Assembly: GCF_947623445.1 (NCBI RefSeq)
Contig: NC_135246.1
Span: 14,553,856 to 14,617,855, forward strand
DNA length: 64,000 nt
From: Clavelina lepadiformis
Lineage: Eukaryota; Chordata; Ascidiacea; Aplousobranchia; Clavelinidae
Direction: 5' to 3'
The translations under genes and the position numbers were made by a program. Shown piece by piece: positions 48,620 through 60,525 of the stretch. The first letter of the stretch is position 1. Each line of letters opens with the position of its first letter. The notes beneath the pieces were generated by a model. It made no database searches, was not told where the DNA came from, and saw only the letters and a program-made list of their open reading frames with translations.

Positions 48620-51600
48620 TTAACTTAGAGACGCATTAGTTGTAACAAGCTTGTAGTATGCTCCTTCTATTGACATCAGGTAGTCATGGTTACCTTGCTC
48701 GATTACTTGTCCTGTAAATAAAAGAAAATGTTTGAACTAAACCTAGCAACTGTTACCAATAAGTGCAGAGCTTGGCATTCGTAAAAGTACCCCCTACAAA
48801 ATACTTTAGACTTACCTTGGGATATAACAGCAATCTTGTCGGCGTTTTTGATGGTCGATAACCTGTGTGCAATCACGATGCATGTTCGTCCTTCTCGAGC
48901 TCTATCTAGTGCTTCCTGTACTATTTTCTCACTCTCTGATAGGTAAAAATGTTATATGAGTAATGTTCTAAACTGTTCGGCCTTTATTTTGTCCTGCAAT
49001 AAAAGACGAAGTACAGACAACATTTATTTACATTTACCGGTATCTAAAGCCGAAGTTGCTTCATCTAAGAGCAATATCCTTGGACTGCGCACTAATGCTC
49101 TGGCAATGGCAACCCGCTGTTTTTGACCTCGAGAAAGCTGGTCGCCTTTGTCTCCCACCTCTGTGTGATATCCCTGCGATAGTGAAGAATGTTCTTAAAT
49201 CTCATGCTACACACATACATGCACATATGTGCTATAGGTAATTGTCAAATTTACAATAAATCAACCGTAATTTAGGTTTTAACCCGGGCTTCTCAAACTG
49301 TGGGTCGCGACCCCGGGTTTAGGGTCGCAAAATGAAATTTTGGGGCCGTGAAACAAACTCAATTTTAATAAATTGAATTGTTTTTGTTAATTTTTGATTC
49401 GCTTTGCTGTTTCCATTACGCGGTTCTTTTATTACTGTAGGCTACAGTTACTGTACTTTGGTGGATTGTGTGCATTTGTATGATTTTGCCAGGTACAAAA
49501 ACACCACTTGAGGTTTGTAATCAGACGTTCATTGTTTTAATATCTTTAAAATCTGTAGTCTACCCGTCAAGGGGTCGCATAGAAATTTCTTTTCTAAAAT
49601 GGGGTGGCAGAATTAAAACGTTTGAGAAGCCTTGCTTTAGGCAATAGCTGGCTAATAGCCTGTACTATAAAATACTTACGTCCTTGAGTGCCAAAATGAA
49701 CTCGTGCATGTTTGCAAGCCTGGCTGCGCGCTCAACATCTTCTTTGGGCACTTCTCTTCCATTATCTCCGTAGATTATGTTGTCATAAACCGTTCCACCA
49801 AAAAGAACCGGTTCTTGAGATACGACGCCAATTTTGCTCCGCAAGAAACCGACATTGGTCTTTGCCGTTTCGTGACCGTCAACTAGCTACATAATAACAT
49901 GTAAAAGATGTTAAAGCGTTTCATGATGAAAATAGTCTTATAATAACCATACACAATATACATAGTCATATAATAACCGACCGTACACAGTAACCCTAAA
50001 ACGAGAAATGGTCATAATCTAAGGCTAAATACGAATCTTTAGAATATATACAGGTTATTTGAAAACTTACCACAATGCCCTCATCCGGATCGTAAAATCG
50101 TTCCAGCAGCTGGACACTTGTGCTCTTTCCGCATCCGCTCTGTCCGACCAAAGCCAATGTTTCACCGCTACCGATCGATACGTTAAGTCCACGCAGGACC
50201 GTAATATCTTGTCGAGTGGGATAAGTAAATTTGCAGTCACGGAATTCGATTTCGCCCTTGAAATCTTTCTGCAATTTGATACACTCGTGAACGGTATTGT
50301 ATTGGTGACGTAGATTAGTAACGTGTTTGACGCCTTTTTAAGCATACAGCAATTAATTGCAAGTTATAAAAAATGTATTATGACAATGTATAGGCTAATG
50401 AATATTTACCCATTTGTCTCCTTCGGTGCTATAAGAATCGATACTTGGTTTTCTATCGAAGAGCTGGAAGATTCTCGCTGCAGATGTCCTTGCTTTTGCG
50501 TAATCCGGGGCATAGTTCGATGCTCGTCCCAACGCGGTACCCCCGAAAACAATGGCTGAAAACACCCTAAGGCAATATCATAGCATGAAATAGTGCACCA
50601 TTAATTTATAACTAACATCACGCTGCATTAATTAACGGCGTTTGATTTTTAGCGTAGGTCAAAACTACTGGTTTTTACGTTTGCTTAGTTCTGTGCAAAA
50701 GCTCAAAGCTTTCACCTGAATACATATTGAAATTCCATTTCACCAGTGGCGACAAGATAACCTCCAAAACGAAAGGAAGCTGCGTATGCAAAGAAGATGA
50801 TAGAGTTTGCGATACCAAACGTGAGCCCGTAGATCTGTGAGTTGGTTTTCCCGTCCCTTGATATAGAGAAATAAGCAAAATTACGAACAATTACATTACA
50901 AAGATGTAAAAAAGGCTCAAGTTTACGTACTTGTATGGGCCGATAAGGACTTCGTTGTATTTTTGCGTAAAATACTCCTCCTTATTCAAAGAGACCACTG
51001 TGCGGATAGACTCAATTGCTTCAGATACAACCTGTATATACAGCAAAAGTCATTTTAAGTTACAGGTCAAGGTTTGCTAACTTGTATAAACCCCAGAAGT
51101 ATCCAATTATATTGTGCTAATTGTTATAATTAGCCCTTATTCTTACGAAATTCTCGTGCAGATCTGAGGATATTATAATGTTATTAGTGTTCTATCTCGT
51201 GTGTTTATCAACAAGCGCTGTACTATATTTTGGCCGTGTTTTGATTACTTCCGAATTACGTCATTCGTACTACAGCGCTTAACGCGTCAGTTCTGATATT
51301 GTCAGTCTAGTAATAGCAGTCTGTAATTTACAGTCTACCGAATGGAGCTTTATTCTGTGCTCTGAAAACAGTAACCATTTCGTTGAGAACAAATAATAAA
51401 TAATTGTTCAAGACATTAACAGTTTGCTTCTGGTACTGTGATACTTAAATGGTTATCAGGGGTTAATGAATGCGCTATGAATGGAGTCAGATTAGCCAAC
51501 AACCGATCAAGCAATATAATGTAATAATTAACAACAGTTCACAACCTCAACAATAGGCCTAGTTAGCAGAATATGTAATTGTAATATTTATTTCTTTTAT

Positions 51601-54600
51601 GGGAACAAACTAGTTAACATCTTTTGCGGTCTGAGCACTTATCATCTTCTTACCGTCGATGCCTCTTCCAGGGAGTCTTTGTCTCTCTTAGCGCTTCCAG
51701 TCATCAAACGAGCCTGGATCAATCCAGAGAAAACAATCAAAGGAAGAAAAGCAACCACGACAAATGCCAACTTCCATCCAAAAGTAAAAGCGATGATTAA
51801 CGCGCTCCCAATGCTTGCTATGGCGGATACAATGATACCAATCTGTGCCCCAGTTGCCTGAATCAAAACGTATAGGTGGTCACAACTTTTTGAAGATAAC
51901 TTAGCTGTATGTAATTGTAGTACTAGCAACAAATTTCCACTCAACCTAATGGCAATACTATTTAAAATAGTTAAACAGTTTATACTTTACCAGAAAGCTA
52001 CTTCCAGTTTAAAAAACAAGAGAAGCTTACCCCTTTGACGTAAGCTGCATCGGTAGCAAGTCTTGTTGAGAGAGCTCCAGGGTTGTTTCTATGATCGTCG
52101 TACCATCCGATATCCTGCCTCAGCATGCATTCGAAACCCATCTTCCTCAATCGTCTGGTCAAAATCTCACCGGACTTGGCAAACATGTAATTCTACAATG
52201 ACAAGGTTAAGGGCTGATAACCAGGCTGCTTGATTTCCTCTCTTGATGTCAAACACGTATAGTTGCATTAAAGGTGAAAGCCATTGAAAACTAATATAAG
52301 CTTATACGCTTAGTAGAAAAAGGTTTACGAAATTTAAAAACAACTTGCCTGCAGAAAGTATGTGATAAACGAAACCACAGCGATTCCAACAAAAAGCAAA
52401 GCGTAAAAGTTTACTCCTTCTTGGATCTCTTGAGGATCAGTTGAAGAAAAAACCTGCATAGAAAGCGACAGTTTAACACATACTGGAATATGCTGCTTAC
52501 TGCAAAATGCTTTTGTCACCAATTCGTTTTCCAAACTTACACCCAAGAGTCCCGAAAACAAGATGGCAAAAACTGGCTGAATTGCTCCGTTAACCGCGGA
52601 TCCTATCGTTCCAGCAACAATGTAGGGCCACTCGGTTGAGTTAAGCTTCATGATCCGATTAAGTGGAGCCGGTTCTATTGCTTCCACTTCCTCATCTTCA
52701 GCTTCCGATTCGCTGGATGAGTCAGATTCCTAAACATTATTTTTTTCAATAAACTGATTATTATTAAAGTAAGTATTACGATGGGTATTAATAAGGACGT
52801 TAGTTTGCACAAGTTATACCAAAACAAAACTTTCATCACAATTTCTCGTATTCTGGGACAATGCACAATTGCACATACCTCGCTATCGCTGTCGTGCCTC
52901 TTGCGTGCTGTTATCTCGTATTTTCTCACGGTTGTTGGAGTAGTCATAGTGATAGGAGTGATATCATCGCCAGTTGACATGTGGGTTTCGGCTCTCTTTC
53001 GGAGACTTCTTCTAAAATCGCACAAAATGTCATGACTTTAGCAACAAAATTAGAGTTGCAATAAAAATAGTTTAAAACAACTTACTTGACCATTCTAAAT
53101 CATAGCTTAAGAAATACAAGTTTACAATATGTCTATTACAACAAAATACTATTTAAGTCTTAAGAATAAGATTTCATAAAAAAAATACCTGAAACTTCGT
53201 CGATGACCCATTCCCGTGACGTGTTCCAATGGAACTTCTGGCCCGTTTTCAAGAATTTCTGTATGAAGCAAATCAGGAAATACTGTCAGTGGGAAGTTTT
53301 CGAATGAATTTATTTTTGCCCAAGCGTTACTTTCTTTAAATCTGTAGGCCTATGATACTGGATAACAAGTTTACTAACCGTCGTCTTTGTCGGCGTCTGA
53401 AGTGCCTTCAGTGTCACTATCGCTTACATCTCCGTCGTTACACTCAGACTTTTTACGTTTGGTTGTCTAAATAACAAACAAAGCTGCAGTCACGGCAACG
53501 TATATGAGCAGCGTGAATGTGCATAGAAGTAATCTCCAAGAGTTTTCCAAATGTGGGGAAAAGTGTCCAAAAAGTTAAAAACTGTTATTTCTTAAAATAA
53601 TGTTTTATTAATTCATTATTTATTTCGCTAAACAAGATGAACAATAACGCAAACAAATGGCTCTGTACCTGTAACGTAACAAGCGTGTAATACACGCCAT
53701 TGTTTTTCATCAACTCTTCGTGGGTACCTCTTTCAACTGCCTTTCCGTGCTCGATTCCTACAATGATGTCAGCATTACGTATAGTAGACAAGCGATGAGC
53801 AACGATTATAGTTGTTCTTCCCTTTCTTGCCTGCACATTTTTCAAATGTAGATAATATGCGCAAAATGGGATGAAAAACACTCACTAACTCACATGTACA
53901 GGTAGAGTTACAGGTCTTTATTGTTCTCAGAAGACAATAGATAGGTTCAGAAAAGGTAATGTAAGCTATCAGTTTCCGAACAAACTTACTTTATCTAGTT
54001 CTTCGAGTACGATTGCTTCACTCTGCGTGTCCAGAGCAGAACAAGCCTGGTCAAGAAGAAGAATTTTCGGGTTTCGAATCAAAGCTCTCGCAATTGCGAT
54101 CCTCTGTTTCTGTCCTCCGCTCATGTGTCCTCCACCTGTCCCAACCTGAGTTTGGAATTTCTGAAAAACGCCTTAACCGTTTTCGACACTGCTCCAAACA
54201 ACATTTAACACCATTATTGTGATGCAACCTACGTTTGGCAAATCCATAATAAAGTTGTAAGCATTGGCTGCTTTCGCCGCTTGTATAATTTCTTCGTCGG
54301 TTACACCTTCTCTTCCGAAACGGATGTTTTCAGCAATCGTTGTAGCAAAGAGCGAAGGTTCTTGCTGAACGATTCCTATCATCTTCCTAAGCCACTGCGT
54401 GTTGAGAGTGCGTAGATCGTGTCCATCAAGAGTAACCTGTCATCGCATTTATATTAATTGATCAATATTTGGTAATTGGTTGGTGTTTCTAAGTGTTTCG
54501 TGGCTGCTTACCACTCCTTTGTCAGGATCATAAAATCGCTGAACAAGCTGGAGAATTGTGCTCTTTCCCATGCCGCTAGGTCCCACAATTGCTGTAGTTT

Positions 54601-57600
54601 CACCGGCTTTGAAAGTTATCCGGAGGTTGTCCAGGATCTAATGCAGAAGTATTCCTTAATATCTAGGCTAATTATAATTTATGACGCATATCTGTTCGTG
54701 CCGTTTAGCTGATTTAAACATCACCACAGCAAATACTGACAAAACGAATGTGTGTCATAACTTTCTGCAATGTACCTACCAGTTGGTCATCTCTACTTGG
54801 GTATGAAAAGTCACAATCGTGCAATTCAATATCTCCAACGACGTGATCCAACACGTGGCCTTCCTTGGAGAAAGGATCTATTTTGGATTCCTGTACAGGC
54901 AGTAGAAAATTACAGTTTTCAATTTCAAAGCAAAATTTCTGCAATAGTGAATGGTAACTACACAAATTGAACACTTTGAGTGAAACATCATGGCACTGTG
55001 TAGGCCTACTCACCCGTTCAATGATCTGATAAACTAAAGCCGCTGCGCTTTTACCAACAGAAAACGCCTCTAAGTTTGGAGCAGCCTGCCCAAGATTAAT
55101 GGCGCCAATCAAAACGGCAAAGAAAACCTGAAGATACAAAGATTTAAGAATATAGAGAAAGAGTGTAATGCTTTAAGTTGGCAAAAGGCTTAGTTGGTAC
55201 ACACGTATGTTGGAATACTTTTGCAAGCTTTTGCACTGTGCAGTGCGGCAAACAAAGCCTACAAGCAAACAAGTTGATCCAAACAAGTTTAAGCTTTCCA
55301 TCCGACATAATTGATGCATTGTGGTATATGACTCACTGTCATTAGCTGACCCGTTGTAAACCTTTCATCAAGCACCAACGTCGATCCGTACCAGAATGCC
55401 AGAGCATAGCTTAAAAATATCATACACCACATGTAACCGGAGAAAAATCCTTGCGTCATCCCTTTTTTAATGCCCTGCTTCTCCGCAGATTCAAGGTTTT
55501 TGTCGTACCTATATTAACCAAAAAGGCTAATATGATAACTTTATCGCTAATGCGTAAAAAACACAATAAAATGAAATGTGCAGACTTATGAAGTTTTGAA
55601 TAGCAAACTAGCTTTTTAGCTTACCGTTCAACTTCCTTCTTTTCCCCACCAAATGCGGCAACTGTCCTGATGGAAGAGAGGACCTCCTCCGCCACAGAGC
55701 CAGCGGCCGCGTATGCTTGTAGTTCTTTGCTTGTCATATTTGCAACAAACTGCAAATTTTGTAGAAAATTTGTTAAATGTTTCTTTTGCAATTGACTTTT
55801 AGGTACCAAGCTTCATACACACAAACAACCCATTCGTGAGATTGAGTAAGAGAGTGCCTGTGACTGTTTTAACTTACTCTTCCCATTAGCGCCGCGCCGA
55901 TTCCAAGAAGTGGACTGATTGCCATAATGACCAAGGTCAGTTCCCATCCGTTTACAAAACCGACCACGAAACCGCCTACAAACGTGGTTAAACGCTGGAT
56001 GAAGACACTAAACTTGTCCGCAATCGCATCGCTGATTTTGTTCACATCACTGAAAACAGCAAAAAACTGTAATCTAGCAGGTCCTGTTTCCGAAACATTT
56101 GAAGTGAATAAACACTTTATTCACTTTTAATTTTAATTTTATGGCCTACCCCACAGGAATCCAACTTACTCGCTCATACGTGTATTTAGCTCCCCCATGT
56201 GGTGAATGTCAAACCAGCCAATTTCCTGCCGCATGATGGAGCGGAAGAATAACTGACGTATCTTCCGGGTTTGTCTGGTCGAAGCTAACACCCAATTTCC
56301 AACCTGTATGGTCCGAGTATTATGTGTTAGAACGTTCTTTTTTTAATGATGCATGCGTTGCGTGTACGTTAAGGTTAACCAGACACTTGTAAAGCAATTT
56401 TTTCAACAAACTTTATCAGTTGATCACATTTTCATGTATATTGGTGTGCAAGTTCGATTTTCGTTTCTGTTACTGCCGCTTCCTATTTAAACCGACTGTT
56501 GCTAAGTATAACCTGCGGGTATATACCTGCACGTATCCGCAAACGATAACCATGCATGCGATGAATACGTAATAATAAGAGAATGACGTCAGTTCGGCCT
56601 CGACATCGATTGGGCTAAAATAAAATATTGCATGGTGAGAATGAAAAAAGATAAAATCAGGCCAGAATAGAGTCAGTTTTTTGTCTTATACTTACTAGTA
56701 TTTTTGACTTTCATTTAGAGTTTCATAAGTTAGGTTTTGCGCCTCGTAGGTTGCGTTTATATCTTCTTCAGTGCACTGCTTCCCGGTATATTCGACGCAT
56801 CTGCTGTATTCTATGAAGGTGTCAATCATCTGACCGAAAACTAAAAAAAAATTGCGTGATTTTACTGCGTTACGAAATAATTTCAGTATGCTTGTTTATA
56901 ATGTGGTATTGCGTTGCTGATTTTAAGCTCGTAGTTGTGGCATGTTGGAAATGACGTCATTAGGGTAAAGATTCTCCGTGAAGGCGAAAATTTCATTATA
57001 CAAATTTAAGTCAACAAATTAACAAGTCATCAAAAATTAATAGCTTGTGATGACGAAATCACCTGTCATCATGAAAGGAAATGCGGCTCCGTGAACCATA
57101 GCTCCAAGGGTACCGACAAGCATGAGCAAATAATCTGTGCAATTTGCATAGCGGAACTATAAGAAAAAAAATTGCAATATGTATTTTAATGACTCAATTA
57201 GGTAATTGTAGTTACAATTCTCCTTGGTTGCTTGTTATAATGGGCGATGTTTTGTAATAATGGGCATTTGCTCGTTATACCAATTTATGAAAGGAAACTT
57301 GAGGAGGTTTTTCGAATTTCTTCTTTTTCTTTTTCTTCTGCTTTTTGTCCTTTTTCTTTTGTTTCCTTTCGTAAGAAACGACACGAGCATTTAAATTTTT
57401 GCTGATTTTAGCTAACTTGAGACAGAACAATGTTTGCACTTTGACTTACTTGCGCTTTTGTCGACGTTGCTTAGCAACAACTTCCTCTAGCGACTTTTGT
57501 CTGCAAGAATCATGACGGTTACTGAACGTTAGACTGGTCGGGAAGTTTCGTTGGTAATTTATGAATTTTTGAAACAATCGATATACTGTAATAGTCTGAT

Positions 57601-58090
57601 CCCTTATAGCTATAGAATTGAATTAACATATCGTAGTTCCGTGCATAGTATGGTATAACTATAGTACTTACCCCTTTTCTGTATTTCCTTGAAACAGTTT
57701 TGTCTCGTTGCGACTTTCATCAAGTGTTTTAGATAACTTTCCATCGGAGAAATCTGCAGAAGGCAAAAATTTTAGGCATCAACCAAACATTAAAATCTAG
57801 AAATTCATCCAAAAACTTGTAAATAGTTACATGTGGTTTAAAATTTCGACTAAAGTCTACACAAATATGTTATATTTCAAATATACCTATAACCACGACA
57901 TAACAGTTATTAAATGTAGTGATTTAAAACTCAAGCCATAAATGTAGCTGCGGTGTTGAACACGAAAGTAAAGCAAAAATATCAAGGATATTTGACCTGT
58001 TTCATGCATGTAGGACTCATTCTCGTAGATGTGGCGGTGACTGTCATTGTGAAAGTCAGTGCCGTTCTTTCCATTTACCTCATATTTCAT
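48620..58090 (-). CDS. ABCB11: ABCB-type full ABC exporter, bile salt export pump (ABCB11)-like
   Basis: About 32 minus-strand exons join in phase to roughly 1,407 residues: cytosolic N-terminus with a Lys-rich run before QVSFHKLFRYANC, TMD1 (EIGWFD, GELNTR), NBD1, acidic linker, TMD2 ([15 protein letters not shown]), NBD2, and end VTTNASLS. Linker and NBD1 tail ([24 protein letters not shown]) and NBD2 start ([29 protein letters not shown]) resemble vertebrate ABCB11 more than ABCB1. NBD1: Walker [10 protein letters not shown], signature MSGGQ, Walker B LLLDQ with Gln for the catalytic Glu. NBD2: Walker [10 protein letters not shown], signature LSRGQ, Walker [16 protein letters not shown]11 exports conjugated bile salts with ATP at the canalicular membrane; the substrate here is unknown. 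One intron uses GC-AG (donor GCAAGT at about 52345-52350). Start chosen at ATG 58090; an in-phase exon beginning at 58652 could extend it. Confidence 0.9.
49284..49634. mobile_element. Degraded hAT-like element in an ABC transporter intron
   Basis: Ends GGGCTTCTCAAAC and, complemented, AAGGCTTCTCAAAC, with GGGTCGCGACCCC and GGGGTCGCA inside. Same end family as the 28722-29022 element. The flanking 8-mers are not identical, so the duplication is decayed or my boundary is off by a base or two. Confidence 0.6.
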
Positions 58091-58548
58091 ATCGGTAGTG
58101 TACTTGACATCAAATAAGCAAAACACGATAAAACAGCAATAGTCGGTTTGGCCGTGGAATTCTAGAGTACCTAAATAATTGAAAGGAGATTTCATATAAT
58201 CATTGTTTCCAGCGACATTTCACTGCAAGTCAATAAAAATTGTTCAGATGCTATTTCATAGTTACACCTGTTACAAGGGCAAACTTGTCAAAGAACCAAC
58301 GTTTATCCACGAAGCACTTTCGTGGTACGTCTTACGTGCCTGATTGCCTGTACGCTATATGCATCGGGTATATGGGAAATGAGTATAATTTCTGCATTTA
58401 TGCTGTAAGTGTGCGACATTTTGTGGTTTAAAATGATCCCACATCACTACACGGCTCATTCTGTAATTGTAAGCAATAAATCGCGCTTTGCAATTTGTAC
58501 GCATGTCCTTATACATACCTACCTACCATACCTATAACACCAACATTG

Positions 58549-58652
58549 GTTTCTTGCACCTTTTGGCAACTTGGGGTTAGGTCTCCTTTCCCATTTCGTT
58601 TACTGCGCAATACGCCTTTTACGCCTTTTATCGGTGATGCATTGGTTAGCAT
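58549..58652 (-). CDS. Possible upstream first exon of the ABC transporter
   Basis: ATG at 58652 opens a frame (MLTNASPIKGVKGVL) of about 40 codons ending in phase 1 at a GTATGG donor near 58528-58535. The next exon, if taken from its acceptor near 58169, starts in the matching phase and stays open through 58090. The joined frame would add a hydrophobic segment unlike ABCB N-termini, so I prefer the start at 58090. Right boundary approximate. Confidence 0.3.
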
Positions 58653-60022
58653 TTTATTTTAGCTCTTCACGATAATTGATGCGAAACAAACGATAAGATT
58701 TAGTATTTTAATAAAACGCGGTGTTCGCAGAACTGCATTCGTTTGAAATGTGCGTTTGGGACAGTTTCTCTGCCAGCTAAACACAGTAACTTAAGTATCG
58801 AAAAACTTTCTCTTTGTTTGAAGAAATACAAACGACTCTCCTTAAGCAAAAATTTTAAATATCTTATAGGTATTTCTGAAATTATGCTCTTGACATTAAG
58901 ATTTGTCCGTATTGTCACAACGCTTAAAACTATTAATCAACTGATTTCGAGCACAACCTCAACGGGAATAACTCTTCCTCGAATCATAATTTGGCTAAAT
59001 ATTAATGAACGGCAGTCTTCATTGACCATACACACTGACGTCGGTTTTGGCCTGGTTTGTTTTATATACAGCGACGCTTATGTCAAAGCGAACCTTATGT
59101 GAGACAAAGTTGAACGACCGCCAGGACGTTGACCCCGACAAGATGACTACGTATCAAGTCGCATGATTTATTAGCCGCGCATTTATACATACGCACAACA
59201 CGTAGGCCTATGCTTATGCCTATGCTTCGACAGCTATAAAGTTGTTTTTTGTCGATAGTAAAGTTTTAAGAGTTGAAAAGTAATAAATCTGTGGTGGTTA
59301 GTGATTGGCGTGTGACAGTTTTCGAAATTTTCTTTCCAAAAAATTTGTATTTTTGTGCTGTAACTGCAAATTCTAACATCATCAATGTGCCAAGGGAAAA
59401 TAATATTTGTTCATATCGTTAATACTTAACCGAGGTTTGCTTTGATTGTATATATTGTAGACCATATGTCCGTATATAACAAATCATAATAAACATTATG
59501 TTGCTTTGGAAGTTTTTGTTTAGTATACAAAATTGAAGAACTGTACGTTAATAGATGATATGTTGTTGTCAACATTTCCTTCATTTAACTTTTATAAGTA
59601 GCATAACTAACTTTTAAGTGATTACTTTTTTGACTTTTTAACTTGTTTTCTGACAAGTTTTAAACTATATTGTCGTTTTTCCAAGTAATTCCAGCCACGT
59701 CACCACAACCAATTGTGGACTTTTCGTAAACATGGCTAGCCAAAATGAAACAGTAACTGCGTTAGCAAGCTTGTTTTATTTACGCAAATAATGTCGATAT
59801 CCGCTAGGTCGTCGTGTCGGGTCAAACTACAACGAAACGTACTTCGTCCAGCTCTTCATAATACGTCAATTTCCTCGTGTATATAACAGCAAAAAGCCCA
59901 GCTTTGAAACTTCCCGAAGAAACTTTTCTCATTACTTCTACAGCAGTTAGCGCCATTAATTTCGTTGGCATTTTTGCGTTCTGTCGCTTTTCACAACGAC
60001 TGATAGGTCGGATAATACTTAC

Positions 60023-60054
60023 CTTGTATCGTTATTGTCAACACTCAACACCAT
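60023..60054 (-). CDS. Possible alternative first exon of the ABC transporter (short)
   Basis: ATG at 60054 reads MVLSVDNNDT and ends in phase 2 at a perfect GTAAGT donor (60022-60017). It is phase-compatible with the third ABC exon (about 57460-57509, reading [10 protein letters not shown]). Only 32 coding bases, so chance is likely enough to keep this low. Confidence 0.25.
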
Positions 60055-60422
60055 AATAACAACACGATCAACACGTAATCAATTAGAATCAGACTGAAGA
60101 ACCAAACGACAATGTGACTAAATACACAAAATGAGTAATACAAAGATTTTGTAAATAGTAAAAAATGTTTTTCATAAACTGTATCTTAACGATTTTCGAT
60201 AAAAATTGTGATGCTAGCTGTTATACTATACAATTACAACAAAAATCTTTCGGGTGGTTAACTTCAATGGATGGAAAAAGCTACAAAAGATGCATACACT
60301 GCACAGCGTGTAAGATGCTAAATGGTACTAAAAGGGTTGAAGCTTAGCACGGTCATCAAAGTAAAAATTATCAGAGTTTTGAGACGATACAAATTTCCGG
60401 CTAAAATGATACTCATACATAC

Positions 60423-60525
60423 CTAACAGCATATATATGATGCGTTTTCTGGCAAAATTCAAAGATTTGGATTGGGAGCGATGCGCCTTCCTTGCCTTGG
60501 AAATGGCGTCACATTCAACGAGCAT
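60423..60525 (-). CDS. Possible first exon, parent gene uncertain
   Basis: ATG at 60525 opens 34 codons (MLVECDAISKARKAHRSQS, basic) ending in phase 1 at donor GTATGT. It is phase-compatible with the ABC exon that begins DFSDGKLSK (about 57703-57755). A TATA-like TTTTTATAGA lies just upstream. No motif recognised. Confidence 0.3.
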
